This document shows positions 1 to 8,951 of a stretch of DNA of 64,000 nt, piece after piece. Made by a program: the position numbers and the translations under genes. Numbering within the stretch: the stretch's first letter is position 1; each line of letters starts with the position of its first letter. The stretch covers positions 930,001-994,000 of the forward strand of contig AAUX01000001.1 of the NCBI GenBank assembly GCA_000168995.1, given 5' to 3'. Under the pieces are notes generated by a model, which had not been told where the DNA came from, searched no databases, and saw only the letters and a program-made list of their open reading frames with translations. Source of the stretch: Methylophilales bacterium HTCC2181. GTDB lineage: Bacteria > Pseudomonadota > Gammaproteobacteria > Burkholderiales > Methylophilaceae.

Positions 1-2
1 GT

Positions 3-227
3 CGTGTTGCAGGAAGCATCCTAAAAGAAATCAGCTGTGAAATGCTAATAACCAAAACAGAAGAGGAATATTTTAAAGTGGCATCAGTATTATCAAATAA
101 TGATATTAAGTTGAAGAGTATTAAGGAAAAAGTACTTAAGGGTAAAAATTCTTCCTCCCTATTTAAATCTACACATTTTGTGAAGAAGCTTGAACAAGTT
201 TATTCAGAATTGCTGGAAAAAAAATAA
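3..227 (+). CDS. SPINDLY-type O-GlcNAc transferase-like protein, C-terminal fragment (5' end outside window)
   Basis: The open frame runs in from the left edge without a start and stops at 225-227. The 74 visible residues begin RVAGSILKEI and contain a TKTEEEYFKVA segment and a SLFKSTHFVKKLEQVYSELL tail. This pattern matches the extreme C-terminus of bacterial GT41/SPINDLY-family proteins, in which TPR repeats precede a UDP-GlcNAc-using catalytic domain. The short reading beginning at the internal ATG at 42 is only part of this larger frame. It converges on miaA 12 bases away. Target and substrate cannot be judged from the tail alone. The family call is pattern recognition on a short stretch and therefore only moderately certain. 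Confidence 0.6.
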   Translation, partial: RVAGSILKEISCEMLITKTEEEYFKVASVLSNNDIKLKSIKEKVLKGKNSSSLFKSTHFVKKLEQVYSELLEKK

Positions 228-239
228 GGTTTTATCAGG

Positions 240-1181
240 CTAATGCTTATCTAGAAAAGTATTAATGCTCTCCTTAACCTGTGTTTGCAAATTTTCTTGG
301 AAAGGGTCAAACAATCTTAAATTCTGCATCTTCCGCATCCAGGTTATCTGCCTTTTTGCTAATTGCCTAGTTGCGAATACAATTTTATCTCTAAGATCTT
401 CTTTAGGAAGCTTACCCTTAAGATAGTAATAAGTTTGTTTGTACCCCACGGCTCTTAATGAGGAATAACTCTGATCAAGACTTGGATGTGAATTTAATAT
501 GCCTTCCACCTCTTCAACTAGTCCATTACTCAACATTTTATCTACTCGCAACTCTATTAGGCTATGGAGCTTTTCTCTGTCATGAGGAAAGAGGGCAATT
601 TTTAAAAGGGGGGGTGGCTTAATTATATTTTTTTTCGTCTTATAAAAAGAAGATAGGGGTTTTCCTGACACATAAAACACCTCTAACGCTCTCAATATTC
701 TTTGCGTATCTGAGGGTAAAATTCTTCTGGCTGAATCAGAATCAAACTCATTAAGCTTTTGATATAAATAGTCAAGTCCATACTTTTCAAGATCTGCTGC
801 AACCCTGGTTCTAATCTCCAAATTAGTAGCTGGAATATCATCTAAAGGAAATTCTAGGCTATTAAAGTACATCATCGTACCTCCGCTCAAAAAGGGTATC
901 CTCCCTATTTTCTTGGACTCATCACATAGTCGCTCTACATCATTATTGAAATCATAGGCTGAATAAGCTAGATATGGATCAATTATATTAACGAGCTGAT
1001 GCGGATATTTTCTTAGTTCGTCTTGGCTGGGTTTGGCGGAACCAATATCAAAACCTTTATAGACCTGGGCAGAGTCCACACTGATAATATCAATTGGAAA
1101 GTTGTCGTAACAAAATTTAGTGAGCTCAGTCTTACCCGAAGCCGTTGGTCCCAGTAAAAAAATTCTTGACTGATTACTCAT
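240..1181 (-). CDS. miaA: tRNA dimethylallyltransferase MiaA
   Basis: MiaA transfers the dimethylallyl group of DMAPP to N6 of A37 in tRNAs reading UNN codons, in the cytoplasm. The 313-residue protein has the P-loop GPTASGKT at residues 11-18, the DSAQVY segment at 36-41 and a QRILRALEV helix typical of the family. I start it at ATG 1181, which overlaps the amiC stop by 8 nt, because the longer frame to 1208 would need a TTG start and adds ten residues ahead of the usual N-terminus. It is the last gene of tsaE-amiC-miaA. The common neighbour hfq is not here but about 38 kb away. Confidence 0.96.
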   Translation of the reverse strand: MSNQSRIFLLGPTASGKTELTKFCYDNFPIDIISVDSAQVYKGFDIGSAKPSQDELRKYPHQLVNIIDPYLAYSAYDFNNDVERLCDESKKIGRIPFLSGGTMMYFNSLEFPLDDIPATNLEIRTRVAADLEKYGLDYLYQKLNEFDSDSARRILPSDTQRILRALEVFYVSGKPLSSFYKTKKNIIKPPPLLKIALFPHDREKLHSLIELRVDKMLSNGLVEEVEGILNSHPSLDQSYSSLRAVGYKQTYYYLKGKLPKEDLRDKIVFATRQLAKRQITWMRKMQNLRLFDPFQENLQTQVKESINTFLDKH

Positions 1182-2421
1182 CAAAGCTTTTTTTTGTATA
1201 AAACGCAATTGAAGGCTGCGTTTTTAGATAGCTTTTGATTCCAAAATATATGCTGTTAGCGAGCTTGTTTTGATAGGCGACTGAGCGAAGATTCTTTTCT
1301 TCTCCCGGATTGCTAATGAATGCCGTTTCAACCAAAATTGACGGCGTGTCAGGTGCCTTTAGAACGGCAAATCCTGCCTGCTCAACATACTTCTTGTGTA
1401 AATTATTAACTTTTTTAATTTCTCTCAACACATGATTTCCTAACTTTAAACTATCGTTAATAGTTGCTGATTGAGATAAGTCTAACAATGTTCTAGCAAG
1501 TGCAGGCTCCTTGTCATCAATACTAACACCTCCAATCAAATCTGCTGCATTCTCCTTGTTGGCTAAATATTTAGCAAAAGCACTTGACGCACCTCTTTCG
1601 GATAATGCGAATACCGATGATCCGCTGACACTTTTTTTTCTAAATGCATCTGCATGTATTGAGATGAAAAGATCTGCTTTTGCTGCCCTAGCTTTTTTTA
1701 CTCTCGTTCCCAATGGCACAAAATAATCGCCGCTTCGAATTAGAACAGCTTTCATATCCGGATCCTGATCCAAAAGTTTTTTTAATCTTTTTGCAACCTG
1801 TAAAACAACAATCTTCTCTTTCGTACCCTTGGCCCCTATCGCACCCGGGTCTTCACCCCCGTGCCCGGGATCTAAGGCTATTATAATCGGCTCTTTTTTG
1901 GGTGGTCCCTTTTTTTGTGGCAAGGAGTTAGCTGTTAACTCGCGGTTTTTTTCTGGAAGAATATTTTTTTCGTTAAGCTGTTCCAATAAGTTGGCTAGAG
2001 GATCAAAATTATTGGGGTAAACGTCTACAACCAATCTGTAGCCATAAGGTTTTGTAGGTAACAAAGAGAATACTTTAACCGTTGAAGAGGCAAATAAATC
2101 AATAACGATGCGGGAGGTATTTGGATTAAATTGCGCCGCTCTAATTGATTTTATTGTCGTATCTTTGGCTGATACCATTTTTGATAGATTTATAAGCTCT
2201 TTCGATAACGCCTCGCCATTGAGGTCCACCACAATTCTTTCTGGATTCGTTAGATTCATATAGGTGTATTTTAAAGGGGTGTTTGATTCGATAGTTATCC
2301 TAGTGTATTCCGGTGAGGGCCATACTCTAGTTTCTTTAATGCTTGAGCCTGCAAACCCATTAAAGCTAAAAAAAAACGTAGCAATAAATAAAATAGCCTC
2401 TAAACTAATAAATCTATACAT
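1174..2421 (-). CDS. amiC: N-acetylmuramoyl-L-alanine amidase (AmiC type)
   Basis: This periplasmic Zn amidase cleaves the amide bond between MurNAc and the stem peptide and helps daughter cells separate. Residues 1-25 form a signal peptide. An AMIN domain (about 27-125), used for septal targeting, is followed by an Amidase_3 domain (about 178-405). Candidate Zn ligands are His187 in DPGHGG, Glu202 and His256 in SIHADA, with catalytic Glu365 in VETAFISNP. At 415 residues it has family length. The start overlaps the end of tsaE by 22 nt and the stop overlaps miaA, so the three genes form a translationally coupled operon, as in many proteobacteria. Confidence 0.95.
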   Translation of the reverse strand: MYRFISLEAILFIATFFFSFNGFAGSSIKETRVWPSPEYTRITIESNTPLKYTYMNLTNPERIVVDLNGEALSKELINLSKMVSAKDTTIKSIRAAQFNPNTSRIVIDLFASSTVKVFSLLPTKPYGYRLVVDVYPNNFDPLANLLEQLNEKNILPEKNRELTANSLPQKKGPPKKEPIIIALDPGHGGEDPGAIGAKGTKEKIVVLQVAKRLKKLLDQDPDMKAVLIRSGDYFVPLGTRVKKARAAKADLFISIHADAFRKKSVSGSSVFALSERGASSAFAKYLANKENAADLIGGVSIDDKEPALARTLLDLSQSATINDSLKLGNHVLREIKKVNNLHKKYVEQAGFAVLKAPDTPSILVETAFISNPGEEKNLRSVAYQNKLANSIYFGIKSYLKTQPSIAFYTKKSFDE

Positions 2422-2870
2422 TGTTCTCCTCTTGATGTCAGCGATTTAAATCTCACATTTCTCCCATCAGCTCCATCCTGATCAGTGTAAGTAAAAAAAA
2501 TTATTAAGTCTGGGGTAGGAAGTGCATCCATAGCTTTTTCTGACCACTCAATTAAATTGACGTCTGTTTTGTTAATAAATTCACTAAAACCAGCACCTTC
2601 CCATTCACTAGCACTCTTAAATCTATATAAGTCAAAATGATTGATAGTAAAATTTAAGACATACTGCTCCATAAGGCTATAGGAAGGGCTCTTAACCTTA
2701 CCCAAAAAACCTAACCCTCTCATCATTCCACGTACAAACGTTGTCTTACCGGCCCCTAACTCACCATCTAGAAAGATTAAATCTCCGGGGCAAATAATAT
2801 CTGAATATCTTCGAGCTAGAGCTAATGTCTCATCAGAATTATTTGTTAGAAATGATAGTTCTTTTGTCAT
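2400..2870 (-). CDS. tsaE: tRNA threonylcarbamoyladenosine biosynthesis ATPase TsaE
   Basis: TsaE is the ATPase partner of TsaB/TsaD in making t6A37 in ANN-decoding tRNAs. The 156-residue protein carries the P-loop GELGAGKTT at residues 36-44, the SPSYSLMEQY segment and the LIEWSEKA motif near residue 109, all diagnostic for the YjeE family. It is the first gene of tsaE-amiC-miaA and is divergent from queG across only 24 bases, so the two promoters must lie partly inside the opposite gene or in this very short gap. Confidence 0.95.
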   Translation of the reverse strand: MTKELSFLTNNSDETLALARRYSDIICPGDLIFLDGELGAGKTTFVRGMMRGLGFLGKVKSPSYSLMEQYVLNFTINHFDLYRFKSASEWEGAGFSEFINKTDVNLIEWSEKAMDALPTPDLIIFFTYTDQDGADGRNVRFKSLTSRGEQCIDLLV

Positions 2871-2894
2871 GATTTTAGTTTATTATTTTTCTCC

Positions 2895-3953
2895 ATGAAT
2901 GATAAGTTAAAGTGGCAGTTAATAGCAGAAAATATTAAGTCTTGGGGTAAAGATTTTGGGTTTGATGGTGTCGGTATATCCAATACCGATCTTACTAAGA
3001 ATAAACTGGCTTATAAAGAATGGATTGATGCTGAATTTCATGGCGAGATGAACTACCTTGAGAGACATCTTGAACAAAAATTTAACCCTGACATGCTGCT
3101 CGAAGGTACAAAAAGTATTATATCGATAAGATTAGACTACCTACCACTTGAAGCAAATGCACTTCAAGCACTAAAGAATAAAGACGCTTCTTATATTTCA
3201 AGGTATGCCCTTGGCAGAGATTACCATAAAGTAATTAGAGGAAAATTAAAGAAGTTTATTGCCTTTATCAAAAAAGAGCTGAGCGATGAGGTTAGCCGCT
3301 TCAGGTTGTTCACAGATAGCGCACCGGTCTTGGAGGTTGAAATTGCTGAGAAGGCGGGCTTGGGATGGAGAGGCAAACATACCCTTCTTTTAAATAAAGA
3401 TCATGGGTCATGGTTTTTTCTTGGCGAAATATATACAGATATGCCATTACCAGCAGACAAAGAGACGACAAAGCATTGTGGATCATGTTCAGCATGCATA
3501 GATATATGCCCTACCTCAGCAATAATAGGTCCTTATGAATTGGATGCAAAAAAATGTATTTCTTATTTAACAATTGAACATAAAGAATCAATACCTGAGA
3601 AATATAGAAAAGCTATTGGAAATAGAATATATGGCTGTGATGATTGCCAATTTGTATGTCCTTGGAATAAATACGCAAAAATCACAACCGAAAATGATTT
3701 TTTAGTTAGACATGATCTAGATAAGCTCAGTCTTATTGATGCATTTAAATTATCTGAAAATGAGTTTGATGATAAATTTAAAGGGAGTGCTATTTACCGA
3801 ATTGGATACGAACAGTGGTTGCGTAATGTTGCAATTGGGCTTGGCAATGCTCCAAAATCATTGGAGGTAGTGAAAGTACTTCAAAGTAGATTAACCCATA
3901 CATCGATAATGCTAAAAGAACATATTTTATGGGCCATAAAACAACATAATTAA
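2895..3953 (+). CDS. queG: Epoxyqueuosine reductase QueG
   Basis: QueG carries out the last step of queuosine synthesis, reducing epoxyqueuosine to queuosine in tRNA with a cobalamin cofactor and two 4Fe-4S clusters. The 352-residue protein has the first cluster motif CGSCSACIDICP at residues 195-206 and the second CDDCQFVCPWN from residue 248, after the N-terminal cobalamin-binding region. The SRYALGRDYHKVIR segment is characteristic. tsaE/queG divergence is a common proteobacterial arrangement. A second queuosine gene, queD, lies at 13.5 kb in this window. Confidence 0.95.
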   Translation: MNDKLKWQLIAENIKSWGKDFGFDGVGISNTDLTKNKLAYKEWIDAEFHGEMNYLERHLEQKFNPDMLLEGTKSIISIRLDYLPLEANALQALKNKDASYISRYALGRDYHKVIRGKLKKFIAFIKKELSDEVSRFRLFTDSAPVLEVEIAEKAGLGWRGKHTLLLNKDHGSWFFLGEIYTDMPLPADKETTKHCGSCSACIDICPTSAIIGPYELDAKKCISYLTIEHKESIPEKYRKAIGNRIYGCDDCQFVCPWNKYAKITTENDFLVRHDLDKLSLIDAFKLSENEFDDKFKGSAIYRIGYEQWLRNVAIGLGNAPKSLEVVKVLQSRLTHTSIMLKEHILWAIKQHN

Positions 3954-4019
3954 AAAATATTAATATATATTTGCTACAATTACGCCTTAACTTAAACTCA
4001 AAGAATAACTTCAGACCAA

Positions 4020-5669
4020 ATGACATCAATCATCCACTCAAAAAGCTGGGATTTACTAAAAAAGCATTATGAACAGATATCCCCACAACATATACGTGAC
4101 TTTTTTAATCATGATGCAAGGCGATCTGATAAATTTAGCTTGAAATTTGACGACCTATTATTTGATTTCTCGAAGAACAAAATCACAGAAGAGACGTTAG
4201 CCCTACTTTACGGCCTAGCAAAGCAATCTGAACTAAAAAGCTGGATCAGCAAACTCTTTAATGGTGAAAAAATTAACTTTACCGAGAAGCGTGCTGCTCT
4301 TCATGTTGCATTAAGGAATCGCTCAAACGCTCCAATACTTTTTGATGGTAAAGACGTTATGCCATCCGTTAATAGAGTACTTAATAAAATACATTTTTTT
4401 TCGGATTCAATTAGGTCTGGTGAATTAAAAGGTTTTACAGGAAAGAAATTTACAGCTGTAGTTAATATTGGTATTGGTGGTTCAGATCTTGGGCCCGCAA
4501 TGGTATGTCATGCCCTTAAATCTTACGGGGAAAAAAGTATTAAGCCAATATTTGTTTCGAACGTTGATGGTTATGACATAGCACAGGCTTTAGATCAATG
4601 CGATCCAGAAACTACACTTTTCATTGTTGCCTCAAAAACTTTCACAACACAGGAAACTATGACAAATGCTTTTACTGCTAGAAAGTGGTTAACAGATAGT
4701 CTCGGTATAGATGCTGTCAAAAATCACTTTGTAGCTATCTCAACAAATGAGGCTGCGGTTACTGCCTTTGGGATTAGTCCTGAAAATACGTTTGAATTCT
4801 GGGATTGGGTAGGTGGGCGTTATTCTCTTTGGTCATCTATTGGATTATCCATAGCCATTTATATTGGAATGGATCAATTTGAAAATTTGTTGGACGGAGC
4901 GCATGAAATAGACAATCATTTTAGGGATGCGCCTTTTGAAGAGAATATTCCCGTCACACTCGCAATGATTGGAGTATGGCATATTAATTTTTTTGGTTAC
5001 AACACATTGGCTGTACTTCCTTATGATCAAGGCTTATCACTGCTCCCATCATATCTTCAGCAAGCAGATATGGAGAGCAATGGTAAGTTTATTGGTAGAG
5101 ATGGAGAGAAAGTATGTCTCCATACTGGCCCCATCGTATGGGGCGATGCTGGAACAAACGGTCAGCATGCGTTTTATCAACTTATTCATCAAGGGACGGA
5201 CATCATCCCTACAGACTTTATTATGCCAGCCAACACTCAGTATTCCGTTGGTTCAGAAAAGAATCAACACCATAAAATATTATTCTCAAATTATGTTGCC
5301 CAATCAAGAGCTTTAATGTTTGGCAAGACAAAAGAGAAAGTTCGTGCGGAGTTGGTTAGATCACAAAATGATGTAGATGGCCTTGAAGACATTATTCCTC
5401 ACAAATCATTTGAAGGTGACCGCCCTTCAAACTCATTTTTGTTCAAAAAGCTTACCCCTAAATCTCTAGGTAGGCTTTTAGCAATTTATGAACACAAGAT
5501 ATTTGTTCAAGGCATTATATGGAATATCAATTCGTTTGATCAGTGGGGGGTCGAATATGGGAAGCAACTTGCCTCCCTAATACTTCCCGAGCTCAACAAC
5601 CAAAACGAAACAAATGGTTTTGATTCTTCAACAAATAATTTAATAAATTACTTTAAAAAAAGCACCTAA
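4020..5669 (+). CDS. pgi: Glucose-6-phosphate isomerase
   Basis: Pgi interconverts glucose-6-phosphate and fructose-6-phosphate. In a ribulose-monophosphate methylotroph it also feeds hexose phosphate into the oxidative branch of formaldehyde fixation (family knowledge; the pathway is not shown in this window). The 549-residue protein shows the signatures INIGIGGSDLGP near 150, DMESNGK near 350, the GQHAFYQLIHQGT histidine near 383, and the conserved lysine in a C-terminal YEHKIFVQG segment near 509. It follows queG after 66 bases and ends 4 bases before the convergent sppA stop. Confidence 0.97.
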   Translation: MTSIIHSKSWDLLKKHYEQISPQHIRDFFNHDARRSDKFSLKFDDLLFDFSKNKITEETLALLYGLAKQSELKSWISKLFNGEKINFTEKRAALHVALRNRSNAPILFDGKDVMPSVNRVLNKIHFFSDSIRSGELKGFTGKKFTAVVNIGIGGSDLGPAMVCHALKSYGEKSIKPIFVSNVDGYDIAQALDQCDPETTLFIVASKTFTTQETMTNAFTARKWLTDSLGIDAVKNHFVAISTNEAAVTAFGISPENTFEFWDWVGGRYSLWSSIGLSIAIYIGMDQFENLLDGAHEIDNHFRDAPFEENIPVTLAMIGVWHINFFGYNTLAVLPYDQGLSLLPSYLQQADMESNGKFIGRDGEKVCLHTGPIVWGDAGTNGQHAFYQLIHQGTDIIPTDFIMPANTQYSVGSEKNQHHKILFSNYVAQSRALMFGKTKEKVRAELVRSQNDVDGLEDIIPHKSFEGDRPSNSFLFKKLTPKSLGRLLAIYEHKIFVQGIIWNINSFDQWGVEYGKQLASLILPELNNQNETNGFDSSTNNLINYFKKST

Positions 5670-5673
5670 GCTA

Positions 5674-6630
5674 TTATTTTAGATTAAAATTATTACTTAT
5701 TAACTTGTAATAAAAGTTATTGAAAGTGATTCCAATACCCATCCCCAATTGTTTAGCAAATCTATCCGCAAATGATTCATAGCTAGTAAAATCTACAATC
5801 TTCTCATATCCAATAATTTCATTTGCTACCGAATAAATATCACCCATGTCATCCGCAAGACCTAGTTGGATAGCTTTTTCTCCGCTCCAAAATAAACCCG
5901 AAAATATATCATCGTTATTGGCGAGACGATCACCCCTGCCCCTCTTCACCACATTGATAAATTGCTGATGAACCTCCGCAAGCATAGCGTCAATATGTAA
6001 TTTTTGTTTAGGATCAATAGGGAGAAATGGGTCCATAATAGCTTTATTTTCTCCAGCTGTAATAAGTCTTCTCTCAATCCCTAGGGTAGCAATGGCCTTT
6101 TCAAAACCAAATCCATCTATCAACACCCCAATTGATCCAACAATGCTGGCCTTATCAACAAATATTTTATCCGCAGCCACTGCTATATAATAGGCTCCTG
6201 ACGCGCAAACATCTTCTACCACTGCATAAACCGGTATTTCTGGAAATTTTTTCTTGTATCGCTGGATTTCGTCATTAATCATACCCGACTGAACTGGACT
6301 TCCTCCGGGGCTGTTGATGGATAAAATTAGCGCTTTTGTTCCCGGATTAGCATACACCTCTTTTAGGCTGATCCTAAAGTCTGAGCCATTAACTGGCTGG
6401 TCAGCGCCAATCTCTCCACGGAGATTTATAAGCGCGGTAAATTCGCCAGTTGAAACCGCTCCCCGGTCGCCCCCGCTTACAAAAATCAATAAAAGAGCAA
6501 TCAAATACCCTAAAGTTAGAAATTTAAAGAAGATACCCCATCGCCTTGATCGCCTCTGCTCTATAAAAGCCGAATTAAGCACACCTTCTAATAATTTTCT
6601 TTCTGATTCCTGCTTATTGCCTTCTGCCAT
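5674..6630 (-). CDS. sppA: Signal peptide peptidase, S49 family (SppA)
   Basis: This is an inner-membrane serine protease thought to digest cleaved signal peptides in the membrane. The 318-residue protein is the short single-repeat form. It has a membrane anchor at about residues 34-51, the NSPGGSP segment near 107-112, the nucleophile Ser144 in VCASGAYYIA and the candidate general base Lys196 in AGENKAI. It is last in the rluC-gph-Rieske-sppA string, a conserved betaproteobacterial order. The gap to the Rieske gene is 9 bases. Confidence 0.92.
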   Translation of the reverse strand: MAEGNKQESERKLLEGVLNSAFIEQRRSRRWGIFFKFLTLGYLIALLLIFVSGGDRGAVSTGEFTALINLRGEIGADQPVNGSDFRISLKEVYANPGTKALILSINSPGGSPVQSGMINDEIQRYKKKFPEIPVYAVVEDVCASGAYYIAVAADKIFVDKASIVGSIGVLIDGFGFEKAIATLGIERRLITAGENKAIMDPFLPIDPKQKLHIDAMLAEVHQQFINVVKRGRGDRLANNDDIFSGLFWSGEKAIQLGLADDMGDIYSVANEIIGYEKIVDFTSYESFADRFAKQLGMGIGITFNNFYYKLISNNFNLK

Positions 6631-6639
6631 TATTGTCCT

Positions 6640-6978
6640 TTATAAAGTAACTACTATTTCACTCTTTGTCATTGTGAAGCTCATAGATTTTAAGGAGCTT
6701 CCCTTGCAGGGACCGGATACGCAGAGCCCTGAGGTGGGTTCGTAAATTGCGCCATGCGTTGCACAAATAATAAAAGAACCCTCATCTTCCAAAAAATTAT
6801 TGTCGACCCAATCGAGCTCGACAGGAAGGTGCTGGCATTGATTCTTATATACATAATAGCTTCCCTTGTAAAACAAAGCAAAACCCGTTTTTTCTTCCCC
6901 GTACTCAAAAAATTTAAACTTCGAAGTAGACGGATCTGACGCAAAATCTTTTTTTAACAATTTAATACTCTCAGCCAT
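6640..6978 (-). CDS. Rieske 2Fe-2S domain protein
   Basis: This small soluble Rieske-type ferredoxin has 112 residues. Cluster ligands are Cys48/His50 in the CQH motif and Cys72/His75 in CATH, followed by the PxSG turn and a GPCKG segment. No catalytic oxygenase domain is present, so it probably acts as an electron carrier or subunit; the partner is unknown. I use the ATG at 6978 (MAESIKLL), which overlaps the upstream phosphatase gene by 8 nt, rather than the longer frame to 7017, which would add an unconserved-looking leader. It sits in the conserved rluC-gph-Rieske-sppA operon. Confidence 0.85.
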   Translation of the reverse strand: MAESIKLLKKDFASDPSTSKFKFFEYGEEKTGFALFYKGSYYVYKNQCQHLPVELDWVDNNFLEDEGSFIICATHGAIYEPTSGLCVSGPCKGSSLKSMSFTMTKSEIVVTL

Positions 6979-7633
6979 TTTTAGCGATCCACAAAAAAAG
7001 GTCGTGGGCATTTTCAATAAGAGCGAGAGGGTTGTGAAGCTGAAGCTGAGTCATAGTTTGTGCGCCATATGATACCCCTATAGAATCTACTTTTGCATTT
7101 GCTGCCATTTCCATATCATAACTAGAGTCTCCTATCATTAGTGCTCTATGATTTTCAATCATTAAGGCCTCTAATATCTCATTAATCATTTGTGGATGAG
7201 GCTTTGAAAAGCATTCATCCATCGTTTTAGTTACTTTGAAGTAACTGTAAAGATTTGATTTGTTTAATGCATTGTTGAGTCCTCGCCTACTTTTTCCTGT
7301 AGCAATTCCAAGTGCGTATCCTTGGTTATACAACCCCTTGATTCCAAGGTCTACACCGTCAAACAATACAATCTCATCCATTCTTCTTAGATAAGCATCA
7401 CGGTATAGCGCTTGCAAGCTGATTAAACTGCTCTTTTGCATGTCAGGGAAGAGCCTAGTGAAGGCTTCCTCCAAACCCAAACCTATGATGCCACTGATAC
7501 TATAATCTGAAGGCAATGCTACCCCCTCAGAAATACACGCCGCCTTTACTGACTCGACTATAATTCCTGCGGAATTTGCAATTGTTCCATCCCAATCAAA
7601 TATAATAAGATCGTAATTAGTTTGTTTTGGCAT
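6971..7633 (-). CDS. HAD-superfamily phosphatase, Gph-like
   Basis: The 220-residue HAD hydrolase starts with the catalytic motif DWDGT (Asp13/Asp15). The TGKSRRGL segment is motif II, and GDSSYDME is the acidic motif IV, with a helical cap between motifs I and II. It resembles phosphoglycolate phosphatase, but the substrate is inferred only. ATG 7633 is chosen because the longer frame to 7642 needs a TTG. The start lies inside the end of rluC (17 nt overlap) and the stop overlaps the Rieske gene. It is one of three Gph-like HAD enzymes in the window. Confidence 0.85.
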   Translation of the reverse strand: MPKQTNYDLIIFDWDGTIANSAGIIVESVKAACISEGVALPSDYSISGIIGLGLEEAFTRLFPDMQKSSLISLQALYRDAYLRRMDEIVLFDGVDLGIKGLYNQGYALGIATGKSRRGLNNALNKSNLYSYFKVTKTMDECFSKPHPQMINEILEALMIENHRALMIGDSSYDMEMAANAKVDSIGVSYGAQTMTQLQLHNPLALIENAHDLFLWIAKNG

Positions 7634-8591
7634 AATGCTCAAGCTTAATAAAGTCTGAAGGAATAGGCGCTGTTAGAAAAATATCTTCTCCGGAAAGTGG
7701 GTGGCGAAAACCTAACTCACAAGCATGCAAAAACATGCGCTTAAATCCTAATTTTGCATGCCTCTTATTTAATGAGAAATCACCATATTTATCATCACCT
7801 ACTATCGAAAATCCAAGATGGCTTAAATGAACTCTAATCTGATGGGTTCGACCGGTAACTAGCTTGACCTCTAAGCAACTAAATTGGTCGAAAGCTTGTT
7901 TCAGAAAAAAAACTGATCGTGAAACTTTTGAACCTCCAACCACATCTTCTTGTGATATGACTCGAACTTTTTTTTGGCCTTCCTCGTCGGAAGTTTTAAT
8001 TAAGTTAAGGTCAACTATCAGTTGTTTCTTTTGCCATTTACCATTTACTATAACCTGATATTTTTTATGGATACTCTTGTCACGCATTTGCTTATGAATA
8101 TCAACAAGTACAGGACGTTTTTTAGCAATTAAAATAATACCTGAAGTCTCTTTATCTATCCTGTGCACAAGCTCAAGAAATCTTGCATCAGGCCGTGATT
8201 TTCTTAGTAATTCTATAAGACCATAACTTATCCCACTTCCTCCATGAACTGCTAAGCCACACGGCTTGTTGATAACAATTAACGCATCATCTTCGTGAAT
8301 AATTGACTTCTCGATAAGCAATGCTTGCTCAGGCTTAATGCTTATGGGAGTTTTTACTTCACTTTTAGGTGATGTGAAAGGTGGTATTCGAACGCTATCT
8401 CCCAACGAGAGCCTAAAATCAGTTTTAATTCGTTTTTTATTAACTCTTACCTGACCACTTCGTAATAATTTGTAGATATGGCTTTTAGGGACATTTTTTA
8501 ACGTTTTAATTAAAAAGTTGTCAATTTTTTGACCTTCACTTCCTTCACCAATAAGCTCATAACGAACACTGTTATTAATATCTGCAGCCAT
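7617..8591 (-). CDS. rluC: 23S rRNA pseudouridine synthase RluC
   Basis: RluC isomerises uridines 955, 2504 and 2580 (E. coli numbers) of 23S rRNA to pseudouridine. The 324-residue protein has an N-terminal S4 RNA-binding domain (about 20-80) and the RluA-family catalytic domain with the HRIDKETSG motif near 143-151, whose Asp is the nucleophile, and the GRTHQIRVH motif near 246. It heads the rluC-gph-Rieske-sppA operon and is divergent from rne. That pairing with rne is conserved in proteobacteria and separates RluC from its paralogue RluD, present at 43.6-44.6 kb. Confidence 0.92.
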   Translation of the reverse strand: MAADINNSVRYELIGEGSEGQKIDNFLIKTLKNVPKSHIYKLLRSGQVRVNKKRIKTDFRLSLGDSVRIPPFTSPKSEVKTPISIKPEQALLIEKSIIHEDDALIVINKPCGLAVHGGSGISYGLIELLRKSRPDARFLELVHRIDKETSGIILIAKKRPVLVDIHKQMRDKSIHKKYQVIVNGKWQKKQLIVDLNLIKTSDEEGQKKVRVISQEDVVGGSKVSRSVFFLKQAFDQFSCLEVKLVTGRTHQIRVHLSHLGFSIVGDDKYGDFSLNKRHAKLGFKRMFLHACELGFRHPLSGEDIFLTAPIPSDFIKLEHYAKTN

Positions 8592-8951
8592 TTTTTTAGT
8601 TTTCTTTTAATGATTTATCGCATATACTTAATTCTGTTCAGATATCTTTATAACTAAAGAGAAAAACAATTCTGAATTATACATAAATACAAAAGAATTT
8701 AAGGTTTAGATCTGCTCACCAGAAACTTATATAAGAAGCGGACCGATAAAAAAGATTTTTATAAACGAATTTAAAATAAATTACTAAACAAACAAGCACC
8801 AATAATAAAAACACTAATAGCATAGAAAAGTACGAATAAAACGTTATTCTATTCAACTAGGATCAATAAGATTCAGTTTGAAGCTTGCTTGTGTGCACCA
8901 AATTTATAATAAGTTCTTTATCTAAATCTTCATACATATGGAGATAAGGTA
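8592..8951 (+). promoter_or_regulatory. rluC/rne divergent intergenic region with long rne leader
   Basis: This 360-base AT-rich gap is the only stretch without any gene above 300 bases in the window. It must hold the rluC promoter (minus) and the rne promoter plus 5' untranslated region (plus). A perfect TATAAT at 8905-8910 lies 41 bases before the rne ATG, but no good -35 sits at 16-18 bases, so if rne is transcribed from further up its leader could be up to about 350 nt. In E. coli the long rne leader mediates RNase E autoregulation; whether that holds here is inference. A clear ribosome-binding GGAG lies at 8940-8943. Confidence 0.45.

Noticed and set aside
608-614. G7 run in miaA, with similar 7-base runs in crcB and der, considered as contingency loci.
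   Set aside because: They are in housekeeping genes, encode ordinary Pro-Pro or Gly residues and are shorter than typical variable tracts.
4969-5316. A 115-codon plus-strand frame inside pgi.
   Set aside because: It is an out-of-frame shadow of pgi, whose conserved motifs lie in the other frame.
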